A stretch of DNA of 64,000 nucleotides, taken from Campylorhamphus procurvoides. Taxonomy: Eukaryota > Chordata > Aves > Passeriformes > Dendrocolaptidae. Positions 37,001 to 47,790 of the stretch are shown piece by piece. The position numbers were made by a program, and so were the translations under genes. The DNA lies in NCBI GenBank assembly GCA_013396655.1, contig WBMV01004262.1, positions 186,001-250,000 of the forward strand, written 5' to 3'. Position 1 is the first letter of the stretch, and each line of letters opens with the position of its first letter. The notes below the pieces were generated by a model. The model was given only the letters and a program-made list of their open reading frames with translations, did not search any database and was not told the DNA's origin.

Positions 37001-38395
37001 CAACTCTTTGGGATTATGCAGCATCCTTTATGGATTACCGTTTAGTCTCAATGGCTTTCTGCCATGCCAACTGTGCTAAAATTTTCCTACATCTCTGGCT
37101 AGGTTTGTTTCTCCGTATTTTGGTGAGTAATAGTAATAGATCTCTGAAGAGCGAATGACATGATGGTAAAAAAGAAAATACAACAATATCCCTAAATGAC
37201 CTTCAAGACTGATGAAATTTTCATATTTACTGTTACATCTGCTTTCTGAAGAGGAAAGCATGAATGCCAATAACAAGTATGCTAATTACTATTTAGGCCA
37301 TAGCTTCAAATCTTTAAGTAATGTTGAATAATCCTTTGGTTCAGACAGGAAATTTGCTTAGACACATTTTTTGAAACTGCTGCCAAAGGCAATGTCTGTT
37401 TCTAATACTTGAAAAATAAACCAGATTTGCACTTTTAAATGACTACAGTTTTACAGCTTCTTCTGGGCTCCTACGCAGTATTTGACATTATCCCACCTCA
37501 TGCTTTCTGCTTCCAGCCTTCTTGCTCACTCATCTATTCTTCCTGGTAACACTGAATATCACAGTCCTGGAAGAAAATTGCTGTACCATTTTATGCACTT
37601 TGATTTAATGTAGTGAAGGCAGAAGCAGAAGAGTGGTAGTGGTTCCTATTGCAACTAACATGCGTAATTAAGAGGAGACCATCACTTTGGAACTGAACAG
37701 ACTGGTTTCAGTCTGAAGTGAGGATCACAGAAGAATGATGGCATCCAATAAAATTACTTTTCTTTATGATGCTCTACAGCTGTAACCAGTGAGTAAAAAT
37801 CAGTAGATCACACTGATTTCTAGGTGTTCTTTACTCTTCTCTAATTTTGGTTGAAGTCTCTGGTGCAGTCCTAAACTATTTACCTCAGCTGCTTTTGCTA
37901 GAATAATGGAGATGAATTCCCATTTGTTTTAAAGTTCAGAATGTTGAAGAAAAGATAGTTTGCTTTGAAATACCACCTTAACTCATAAAATACTTCTTGA
38001 GGTTTTCTCAAGCAAGAAGGACAAGAGCAACACGTTCCCTTGTGAAAGAAGGGCTGTAATTATTAAAGGCCACAAGCCACTTTTTCTCTCTCTGGACTGT
38101 TTTGATGCTTTCTTTCCCAACAGTTTTTTGTTTTGAATAGTCCTGTCTGTTGAAATATGTGAACAAAATAGATGTTTAAGGAATATCTTAACAACATATG
38201 CATTTAAATTTAAAACTGAGTCAGGAAATCCCACTTATATATTCCATTCAAAGTGGTATTTCAGAATTTTTCCTGAATGTGGCCAGTTCTTTCAAGCCTG
38301 AATTAGGTAAAAGGTGTGTTTGTATTAGTAGCTTTTTCAAAATGGTTGTCTTACCCCTACCAAGGACTCTCTGGAAGTACTGATGGTGAGAGGAA
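34069..38395. other. Unique AT-rich noncoding DNA
   Basis: Nothing recognisable apart from short A-runs (34,850 and 34,976). A local direct repeat of tcactttccagaa occurs at about 36,293 and 36,330. No open frame resembles a gene. Confidence 0.65.
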
Positions 38396-38720
38396 CAACA
38401 TAAGAACATAAGAATGGCCATACTGAGTCAAAGGTTCATCCAAACTGGTGTCCTGTCACCAAGACTCATGGCAGAACATAATATAACACAGCTCTAGAAA
38501 TACTTCTCCAGAGTGTTCCCGTGGCCTTCAGTAACTTGTTGCTTAGGGACTTCTTGAGCCAGAAGTAACGGTTTTGCCTTTCATGACACTGAGTTGTTGA
38601 GGAACTTCTCTTCTATAGCTTTGTCCTTGAACTGGCAAACTGCTACCATCCATAATATCCTGCAGCAAGGAATGCTCACCTGCATCTTCTGGGAAGGAGC
38701 ACTCACTGGTTTTTTTTCAA
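38396..38720 (-). mobile_element. Ancient CR1-type LINE 3' end
   Basis: The plus strand carries the signature taagaacataagaatggcca followed by tactgagtcaaaggttcatcc and a gtgtcctgtc block. This is the inverted 3' end of the old CR1 lineage common in turtles and crocodilians. A weaker match continues through the acttgttgcttagggac region to about 38,720. It is strongly diverged, with many indels. It may be of similar age to the RT remnant at 17.3-18.1 kb, but the two are separated by 20 kb and are independent insertions. Confidence 0.65.
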
Positions 38721-39404
38721 ATCTTCCGGCTGGGGCCACTGACACAGAATTGTCATGAACAAGTAACATAAAACAGCACTCTGTGATGGCTCAAAATGCC
38801 ATTTGCAGTTACTGGCCTGTCAAAAGTTGTTTCTCCAGAACAACTAGGAGGTAGTTTCTTTAGGTCACTTGCTATAGTTGCATCTGCCCACACACTCAGC
38901 CTCTGGAGACTGTAGCAAGACAGCAGTGTACAGACTGTAAATTTAAATTCCTCCTGTAAACCACAATTATCTTGAGAATAATGTTTTATCATAAATAGTA
39001 TTTTATTTCCAAAACCTCAGAGCTTAGAAAATGGAAACAAAAGTAAATACTATCATCTTGTTTCTTGTTCCTAACAGACTTTTTATGTGACTTCATGTGA
39101 ATCTAGAAGGCAAACCTCCCATTTTTACAAGAGCCTTGGCCACCTCAAATCCGAATGTTGTTCTGCTGGGCATCATTAAATGATTCATGTTTTATATATT
39201 TCCTGATTTGAAAAGTCAAATCTCAATGAAATACAATATTAGTGATAAAAAATCCCATTAAAATATCAGAGAACAGAATTCCCTCAACCCAGCTTGACAT
39301 TCACACTTGCTTTGATACTTATGTATCGCAAGGTAAGTGCCTAGACATATGGACTGCTCAAAAAAAGCAAAGGCAATTGACTGTCACCTCAAAATAAAAA
39401 ACAT
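38721..39404. other. Unique noncoding DNA
   Basis: No supported feature. Confidence 0.6.
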
Positions 39405-39500
39405 ATACAGTGCTTAGTGGTGGACCTGGAAGTGCTAGGTTGATGGTCAGACTTGATCTCAAAGGTCTTTTCCAACCTTAATGTTTCTACGCTTCTGGGA
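39405..39500 (+). mobile_element. CR1 LINE 3' tail fragment
   Basis: About 95 bp of a CR1 3' terminus in plus orientation: a tggacctggaagtgctaggt block, gatctcaaaggtcttttcca and a decayed attctatg-like end. A severely 5'-truncated copy. Confidence 0.8.
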
Positions 39501-41249
39501 TAAGTAGCTTGAGAGATTATAGGATGTTGCCCAGTGCTGAAATTTCAGGACACTGTGCAGCTAAGAAAGGACTTGTTCCTTCAATGGCTTACTTGTTGTT
39601 CATGACAGTCAATGTCTTGTATGGGATGGCCTTCAAGTGTCTTACTCTACTGTGCTCTTACAGTTGCCCTTTGTCAGCTTCTCGATTTTTATCTTTATTA
39701 TCCATAGATGTAACTTACTAGTGAGAATTTGTTTCAGCCAGATATTTTTAAATGACAAAGTTACATTACCTGTAAATTTGCCAGGTTGGGCCTATTTTGA
39801 CATGGGATTGTGCTTTCTGCTTCTATGCTTTTCGCCATTATCTTATTTCAAGGCCAAAAAAAGTTGAAGGGAAAAGAAGGAAATCTGTCTCTCAAGGATA
39901 TTTCATACAAAAAAGTTTCATTCCACAAATAAAAACCACAGTATGCTATGAGAGACTGGATTCGTATCTTACTGGGGTATTAATTGGGTTGGATCAACCT
40001 ACCTCTGTGTGTGTGTCAGAGGCGTCCAGTCCTCCAGTATCGGGAGGAACATGGCCTGCAGCTCAATGGCCACATGGAAGGCATGTGACATCAGGAGCCA
40101 TGTGGCAAGAGTCTTAAAAAAGGCCCAGCTGGTAGCCTGTCCATGCCACAGCCCCTGGAGCCTCTGATTAGGAGCCTCTGCACCACCCCTCTCTTTGGCC
40201 TGGAGGGCACTGAGTGGTCAGTGAGCCAGATGTGTCACTTGGGATGGGTGGCCGCAGTAGCCAGGGCACTTCAATAGAGGGGCACAGTGGCTCCATCTTG
40301 GCCTCCCTTTTCTCCCAGGACCTGCCATCATGTAACCTCTGATGGTAGCTACAAAAGTCTCTTATTCTAGCCTCTTTCTTTAATCCTTTCTTCTCTTAAT
40401 CTGTTTCCTTTCTTTACTCCTTCCTTAACGTTTTTTTGGCAACTTAAAACTGATGGCTTGCATTTGATTGAGTTGTGGATTTGCATTTGCTGCGTGCTGT
40501 AGTAAAATGCTTCTCCTTAGTTGTTATCCCTGTAAACCTTTTGCCAAAATGCCTATTTTCTCACTAAATTAAAGGAAGTCTTTTGGGGAAAAGTCTGTGG
40601 TTTTTTCTTTTTATGCGAATTCAAGGTATTAAAGAACTACAAGGCTCTGCAATAGTTCCATGTGGGGACTCCTGAGAGTCTTAAATATAAGTAAATCAGC
40701 CCGGGCAGTGTGTGGCTGGACCCAGGGCTTTACATATGCATATACAAATCTCTTGCAATCAAGAGGAGTTGCACAGACGTACCTGAAGACAGAATAGGAC
40801 CCCTTCCATTTATTTTAGATGTTGCCAGAAAGAGCTGCAAGGCTGAGGGTTGAGATCAACTGGTAAGTTTGCCACTTCTTAAATGGTAGAAGAGCGAGTT
40901 GAGAAAAAAATACTTTTCAAAATCTTTTTTTTAAAAGCATTCATTTTTAAAGGTATTAATCACTATGTTAATTTTCAAATGTGATTGCCTGGAGATATGC
41001 CGAACTTGAAAGGCAGCTCAGCTGCCTTAATGCATAATAAAAGCATTTAGGCTTTCAATCCTTTAGAAATTATATTAAATAAAAATATGCACATACTTGA
41101 TTTTAAATAAAATATGTTGCAGCTTTCCCTAAAACAGAGCAACTAAATGCTACTCTAAGAGCTGATATATAGACACAGTCTCGTTGTTCATTATCACATA
41201 GATCTCAAAAAATGTCTTCATTACTATTATTTGATATTGACTTTGAAGA
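39501..41249. other. Mostly unassigned; possible old repeat at 40.0-40.75 kb
   Basis: 40,000-40,330 is GC-richer and begins with a gtgtgtgtc run. It is followed by a CT-rich stretch (40,370-40,430) and an A/T-rich end. The layout recalls a worn LTR, but I found neither clear TG...CA ends nor a target duplication. The stretch at 40,940-41,090 is AT-rich and repeat-free. Confidence 0.4.
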
Positions 41250-41765
41250 TGTCCTGATCTCAGCTTGAATACAGTTACTTTCCTACCTAGTAGCTGGTAC
41301 AGTGTTGTATTTTGGATTTAGGGTGATAAGAATACTGATAACACACGTTTTAGCTGGTGTTCATCATTGCTCACACGGACTCAAGGACTCCTTGTTGCCC
41401 TGCCAGCAAGGGCCCTGGGAGTGCACCAGAAGCTGGGAGGGTGCACAGCCAGGACAGCTGACCCCAACTGGCAGAAGGGGTATTCCATACTGTATGGTGT
41501 CACTCCATAAATCTGGGAGGGGTATTTGCTGGGGGCAATGGCTGCTGCTTGGAGACACTGGGCACCAGTCAGCAGGCAGTGTACAATTGCATTTTGCACC
41601 ATTTACTTTGTATATTCTTTTATTATCCTTATTATTTTCCTTCCTTTTTCTGTCTGATTAAACTGTTTTTATCTCAGCCACAAGTTTCACCTTTTTTCCC
41701 CACTGCAGTGAGGGCAAAGGAATGGTTATGAGGTGTTTAGCTACCTGATGGGTTAAACTACTACA
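41250..41765 (+). mobile_element. ERVL-type solo LTR with near-perfect 5-bp TSD
   Basis: A 516-bp LTR. It opens tgtcctgatctcagctt and closes gggttaaactactaca. Characteristic blocks are ctagtagctggtacagtgtt, cacagccaggacagctgacc, ggtattccatac, and an attaaa polyadenylation-type signal at 41,657-41,662 followed by a ctgtttttatctcagcc block. It is flanked by gaaga (41,245-41,249) and gaaaa (41,766-41,770), a 5-bp target duplication with one change. No internal retroviral sequence adjoins. It belongs to the same family as the LTR at 18.4-18.96 kb and is better preserved than that copy. Confidence 0.93.
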
Positions 41766-42989
41766 GAAAATTAAATTGGTTGATGTTGTCTGCTATTCAT
41801 TAGAGCATACTTGGGTTTTGGCCTTCACTATCTGATAGAAAGAGAACAGACACTTGTCTATGTTTCCTATTTTATGTCATATAGCACTGAATATTGCACC
41901 CTTTCCTGTGGAGAGTTTATTGTACTGGAAGAGTGTTTGGGTCTCCAGCTATCTCTTTCTGTGACTGCTGCATATAGAAGGGGTCGCAAGGACAGAGAGT
42001 GAGACCTGGGAGTAAATGCTCTTCCCTTTTGACCAAAAACATCTCCAGCCTCCATTCCACACCAGTGTGCCTAGCGAAGACTACCAGTGTTTTCACTCCA
42101 GTCTCCCCAAACAGTATTTCATATGGTAAAAAAATGCAAGTGTAATTTAACATAATGTGCTGCCTAGGACTGATCCAGTGTGGAGATAGAATTACCTACC
42201 AGCTCTGCAGAGGAAAAGCCCTCCCATCACGGCCAGACAACCAGAGACAGCTTGACATGTGTCTGCCTGTACCTTCTCCAGTTCAGGGACAGAGAGGGGG
42301 CCCCAAACTCCACTGCTGCCCCATGCCAGCCCATACATAATAAAAAAGACTTGCTTTAATTCCTTGAAGACAAAATAAAAGTGATTCAAAAGAACTGTGA
42401 TGCTGAGCCTATCATACTTGTTACTGAAGCCCTGAGCACCTTGCAGCACCACGAGCACATGCAGTCTCTGAGCAGCTTGAGGCATAGTGCACTTCCTAGG
42501 CAATGGCACTGGCAGCAATCATGAATCTGGTGGCAAGCTTGGGGGTGCTTTCCCTCTGTAATTTAAATACATTTTATTTGAAAGATTAAAGAATTTAAAT
42601 AGAAGTCTAGTTGAAGTTAGAAATACATACATACATATACATGGATAGTCTAAACCATGCACTTTCTAATGTTTTTTCTCATCTTTTGTGCCCTTGTTAT
42701 TTCTAATTGGAAATGGGCCAAATTGTGCTCAGATCTGCATATCGAGATCAATGCAATTAAGTAAGCTAAAATTCCAAAATAAAATAGGCTTTCCCTATTT
42801 AGACTCAAAGGCAGTTTAGAAACTGGGCACATTTGCACACTGCTTTGCCCCAGCCTGTTTAGCATCAAGCCCAGGGAAAGCCACAGTGACTTTGTCTAAG
42901 GTTGTCCTCCTGCTTAAAGCTAAGCAGGACCTGTGAAGCAAGCTCTTAATCTTTGTGGTTTACTTTCTTTTAAAAGGTGAAATAACCAT

Positions 42990-43230
42990 GCAATTATACA
43001 ATAATTACATGACAGTAAGCCGAAATTAGAGAAAAAAAAATTGCTGAATAACTGGTTGCAATTATGCAACTTTACACAGCTGGTAGAATTTGTTGAGATC
43101 GTGAGTCAATCTAGGCAATTCCTCCTCCCTGATAACGGTATAATTTCACTAAATTAAATTCTCAGATTGGAGGACAGATCGATCATGTATTTATGTTGTA
43201 ATGATACAGTAATAATTACTGCATCCATGT
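42990..43230. promoter_or_regulatory. Candidate conserved noncoding segment (homeodomain/CEBP-like sites)
   Basis: Dense ATTA/TAAT cores (caattatacaataattac), an imperfect 16-bp palindrome gttgcaattatgcaac at 43,055-43,070, and a gatcgatcat block. There is no repeat similarity. This could be an enhancer-like conserved element. Conservation is untested. Confidence 0.25.
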
Positions 43231-44397
43231 GTAGAAGGTATACTGTTCAATCAGTTCTGAAGTCTTACCAGACATGAGAATTTGAAGATTGCTTGTATAA
43301 TACTGCAGTTCTGTAGCTGAAGCCTAGATTCTCTAGGTTTCTAACAGCTTCTAACATCTACTGTATGTTTGGAAAGAAGGAGGAACTCATTCCTTCTGCA
43401 TAAGAACATAACCTTGCTTTTTATTATGAATCAGAAAAAGTTTATGTCCTGCAGATGTCATTACAGTTCACGCTTCCTTTGTGTTTTAGTGCAAGATTGC
43501 TGAGAGAATTGTAGACAATGGACAAGATTCCCAAGGTTCGTGTTTTCATAAAGTTGTGCAAAACAATATTACTGTACTCAGTATGACAGGACACAGTAAT
43601 TTTCTAATTTTAAGAAATTAGTATAAGAAATTAGGAGCAGAAACCACAGACAATTACATGATACTCACCTCTTACTTGAGCAGCTTCTCCTCCTTGGTCC
43701 TCTACCTCCTAGACTTTGTTCCCTCACCCCTTCTCACTACATTTCTGTCATGTTCAGTGCTACTTCTTACCCCTGTGTATGAAGCCAGTTTTTCTGGATG
43801 GCAGTAGGAGCAGAGATGGTACCAGAAGATTGATCCCACTGGATCTACCCCTTCAGAGACCAGCCTGATGGATGCTGCTTTCACCCAACTTTTCCTTTGA
43901 ATGTTCTTGGATGCCCCCACACCACAAGCCACTCTGTGCAACAGGAGCATTTTGGCACCTTCCAAAGCATTTAGCTTCATTCTGTTTGGCCTCTTGCCAC
44001 ACAGACAAGAAACACAACCAGAATGCTTTTTCATTTTTTCTATGACTTCTGTTCTGTAATTTGGCATAAAATCAAATTTAGCCTCCTCACTTTTACATAA
44101 CCAGACTGAAATGAAAAATCTTAGCTCTGTGACTTGTAAGAAGATAAGGCTATAGGGATATAACAATAGGAATATAACTTCTCAGTTTGGGTACCCCTTC
44201 CACCAAAATGGGGACATTGCTAACTTCCAACCAGAGAGAAAAGATTTCCAACCATTCTCAACGCCTGACCCATTCTCTGTCTGCGTGTGTAGGAATTGTA
44301 TCTAGTCAAAACATTACCTTCAAGGCTATCCTACAGGTTTTGAAATGGTCTTGTCACTTCCTTTCCTTTTCCTCTGTATTACAAAATTGTTACTGAG

Positions 44398-44439
44398 ATT
44401 ATTATATAAATATATAAAATTATTATATAAATATATAAA
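44398..44439 (+). repeat. 21-bp perfect tandem duplication, AT-only
   Basis: Two identical adjacent 21-base units made only of A and T (44,398-44,418 and 44,419-44,439). Confidence 0.95.
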
Positions 44440-45699
44440 AAGCAGAAACACTCCAAGAAGTCACTACATTTGCAAGGAAGAACATTACCACAGAAGATTT
44501 ACATATTGAACATGCAAAAGTTGAATTACAGCTCTAGATGACTGTGAATTTCTTCACATAGGGAAAAATAATCTTTTTCCTCTATAAACTGTTAGTTTCC
44601 CCAGAACTTGTTGGTAGCACGAAACATCTGTGAATTACAAAGCAAGATCAGACTATTTGAAGGAAAGAGAAGACATCCTATAGTAAGAGCATGAAATGTT
44701 AAAATACTTAGGAGATACATAGTCTGGAGAACAGAAGGAAAGGCACATCAATTTTAGAGAGACGAGGAAGTTTTCAAACGTGAATTTAGATATGGTAAAG
44801 AGGGAAGAGATTGTGTGTGGGAAAGGATCTGAAAGACTTCAGGCATGGATTTTCCTGGCACAAAAATTTTTCAAATTGCTCAATTTCCTTCTTTTCTTCT
44901 GGACCTGCCAAATTCAAAGCACACAACTGTAACCCTGTCCTTTCCTGCCATTTTGGTGCTGTGGTAGAGGTAGTCCTATCTATAAGTTGTGAACTAGAAA
45001 ATCTAGGCTTTCAATGACCTAGGGGGAAAACTAACCCAAGCACCCAAACTGAAATATGAATGCAGAGGAAATCTGTTTTGTGACTGGTTGGACTTTCTGG
45101 CTCAGGGTGACATCACTAGATCCTTCTCAAGCTCTTCATTTGGGTTCCTGAGTTAGTGCTCTCTGCACAGAACTGAAAACCTCCAAGTTTTACTCCCAGT
45201 AGAGCTAATTGTTGTTTTCATTTTGTGCCATTAATTTTACTTTTATTTTTTCATATATGAAACTTCACTTAGATTAATTGCCAGCCTCCCAATTATTTTT
45301 CTTATCAAGATGTCCTTTTTTAAACCAAATGAAATATGTTTTCATAAATAAATCATGTCACACAAATTTTTTAATATTTTCTTTTACACAGTTTTCAATA
45401 ATTAAAGGAAAATTTCTAAGATAACATTTTTACAAAAAAAAAAAGTAAAAGAAATGAAAGAACTCATTTCAGATCTCATAAGAAGAGAACACCAGTATAT
45501 CTAACACATTTTGAAATGTTTCCTCTGCAAACAATGTTAGCAAGACTGCAAAGAAATTATACATCTCTAAACATTCTAAAGGTAAAAAAGAATTTTTAAA
45601 AGTTGAAACACAGCAGCTACGCATAACTTTTATGATAAATGTATACCTTTGCTTCATGTATAATCATATAAAATAACTTGCAATTGTGTTAACGTGCTG

Positions 45700-45930
45700 G
45701 CATTCCTTTCTTTTAGCAGGACAAATTAGTATGCATTTATTTAACCTGTCATTACATCATACTGTACATCAGTCACTATGCAATTTCAAAGGTAATGGTT
45801 ACCATGCAATACTGACAAAGCCACTGTTTGGCTCTTCTAATTGGTAGTCAGTAAAATGCATTTTCCACATGATGAATGAAGTAGCCAGCAAAGCAGTCAA
45901 AGCTGCATGAGATTTGCCAGAACAAAGATT
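45700..45930. promoter_or_regulatory. Candidate conserved noncoding segment (octamer-like sites)
   Basis: Repeat-free and with several ATGCAT/ATGCAA half-sites (tatgcatttatttaa, tatgcaattt, catgcaat, aaatgcatttt) within 150 bp. This is a plausible POU/homeodomain cluster. Regulatory function is only inferred. Confidence 0.25.
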
Positions 45931-47639
45931 AGTTTTAGAATCCTGCATGAGCTTGAGCATACAATAGTGTGTCTGTTTCTTGTTTTTTCAGTTCTGTTAC
46001 AAAACTCTATAGAGTGAATTCACCAGGGGACAGCAGTGAAAGGAAAAGGAGAATATTTTGGGGCAGAGAGAGGAGGAAAGGGGAGGAAAGAAACTCAAAG
46101 AATGAAATTTGCCATGTGTAAAGGTCAGTCCAAGACCCATGTCAGCCTTAAATCACATTATTTTATTTTAAACCTCTTCTCTTTCTGCAGCAACCCTACT
46201 ATTGCCTACAGCTCCTTGACAGGGCCAGGGATGCTAGGACCAAAGTGAGCCATTAGTAAGCTGGAACTGAGGCAACAGGCAGTCAGGATATCTTCAGCAG
46301 GTACTTTTATCTCTCTCCCAAACAGATGAAGACTCCCTTTAACTAACAGTTAAATTTGGCAGTCATCCTCCTTGAATTTGGTCCTGTGGGAGTCCATATA
46401 CAGGATAACTCACTGGGGGAATTTTGTGATGCTGGAAAATCTATTGAAGAACTAACTGCCGGGAGAGATTTGGTCTTTTGTCTTGAATTACATTAACTTC
46501 ATTAGTGAAAGTTATTGATGCTCCAGTGACTTCCATATTTTGAAGAGCAATTTGTGTTACATTTCAGAAGTACTTAGGAATCTGATTCCTAATTCAAAAT
46601 ATGTGTTGCAAACCTGGTCGGATGTCTGATTTTTACCTCTTGTTGCTCTGTGACTCATTGAGCCCAGCACCTGTATCACCTGATGTGGCATTACCAGAGA
46701 GGTGTTTGGAGAGGTGTTTCCATAGGGATCAGCTCAGCTTCCCAAAGGAGCAGTTTCACCAAAGGATCAGGATGTAGGTTATGAAATAGGTGAACATTGG
46801 AAGGGTGGAAGCTGGCATGCTAACAAGAGGGCTTTCTGCTCCTGTGCTGCAGTGTTGTAAAAGCCTTCACACTCAACTCAAAGACTAAGAAAGCTAGGAA
46901 GGGTGTTACAGAGTTGCCTGACAGCATCAGTCACTTCTCACAGAGACAAGCTGTAAGCCATGCAGGCTACTTTTCTAATCCTCAGGCTTTCTATAGTATA
47001 AAACAGAGGACCAGTTCTAGTCCTAAAAGGATCAAAAAGGCAGAGCTCAACTTTCCCCTTGCAGCAAATTAAGCCTCCACTGGCTCTGTCAAATTGCAAC
47101 CTGAGCTCGGCCCCTGGCCACCCATAGCATTACCCCAATTAGGACAAAGCTAAATGACTAGGAGAAGAGAAACATCTCTCATATGTCCCACCTCACAGGG
47201 CCTGTGGAAGTGCCTGACTCTATGAATTCTTTTTAATTGGCCTTTGCTTTCATCGCTCACACTTTGCAGAAAAGCAAAGAATATGAACAGCTTTGGGAAA
47301 GAAGGAGTTTGGAAGATTAAATCTCAGTGTTTGGATTTTGTCTAGAACTAGTCCATATGGATAGGGGGTTTTGCATATGTATTTAGTGACATTTCAGTAT
47401 TATGCATTAAAACACCATTTTTATATACGAACACTGAAAACAGCATGTCTTTTACGTTCACCAAACCTAAACTGTAAACTATTGGCAGTACCTCTTCTGA
47501 GCTATTTGCTTGAATTATTTCTTCAGTAAATCTTTAGAAATGTCCACTTAAACAGTAAGAGTCATAAATATCTCATGGAAGCCATAAAATACAACAGAAT
47601 TTTGGAAGCCATAATTTTAATGGATAAAACTGTGCTATA

Positions 47640-47790
47640 AAAAAAGGGCCTCTGGGACTGAGGCTAAAGTAAAATTTATCTAAGCGAGCTGTGATGCTAA
47701 TCCATCTGCAAGTGATAAATTATCTTATGTCCCAGGTGTGGCATATTATCCAAAGGGTGCCTAGTGATTAAGGACACAAAGGTATAGATG
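47640..47790. promoter_or_regulatory. Candidate conserved noncoding segment
   Basis: A repeat-free block with gagctgtgatgctaatcc, gataaattatctta and gtgattaagg, a dense series of GATA- and homeodomain-like cores. Not tested by alignment. Confidence 0.2.

Noticed and set aside
40000..40760. A fifth LTR
   Set aside because: The layout is suggestive but no defined termini, target duplication or match to the other LTRs in the window could be found.
43702..44166. 154-codon minus-strand open frame
   Set aside because: No domain, no start context or conserved motif, and composition like the surrounding noncoding DNA.
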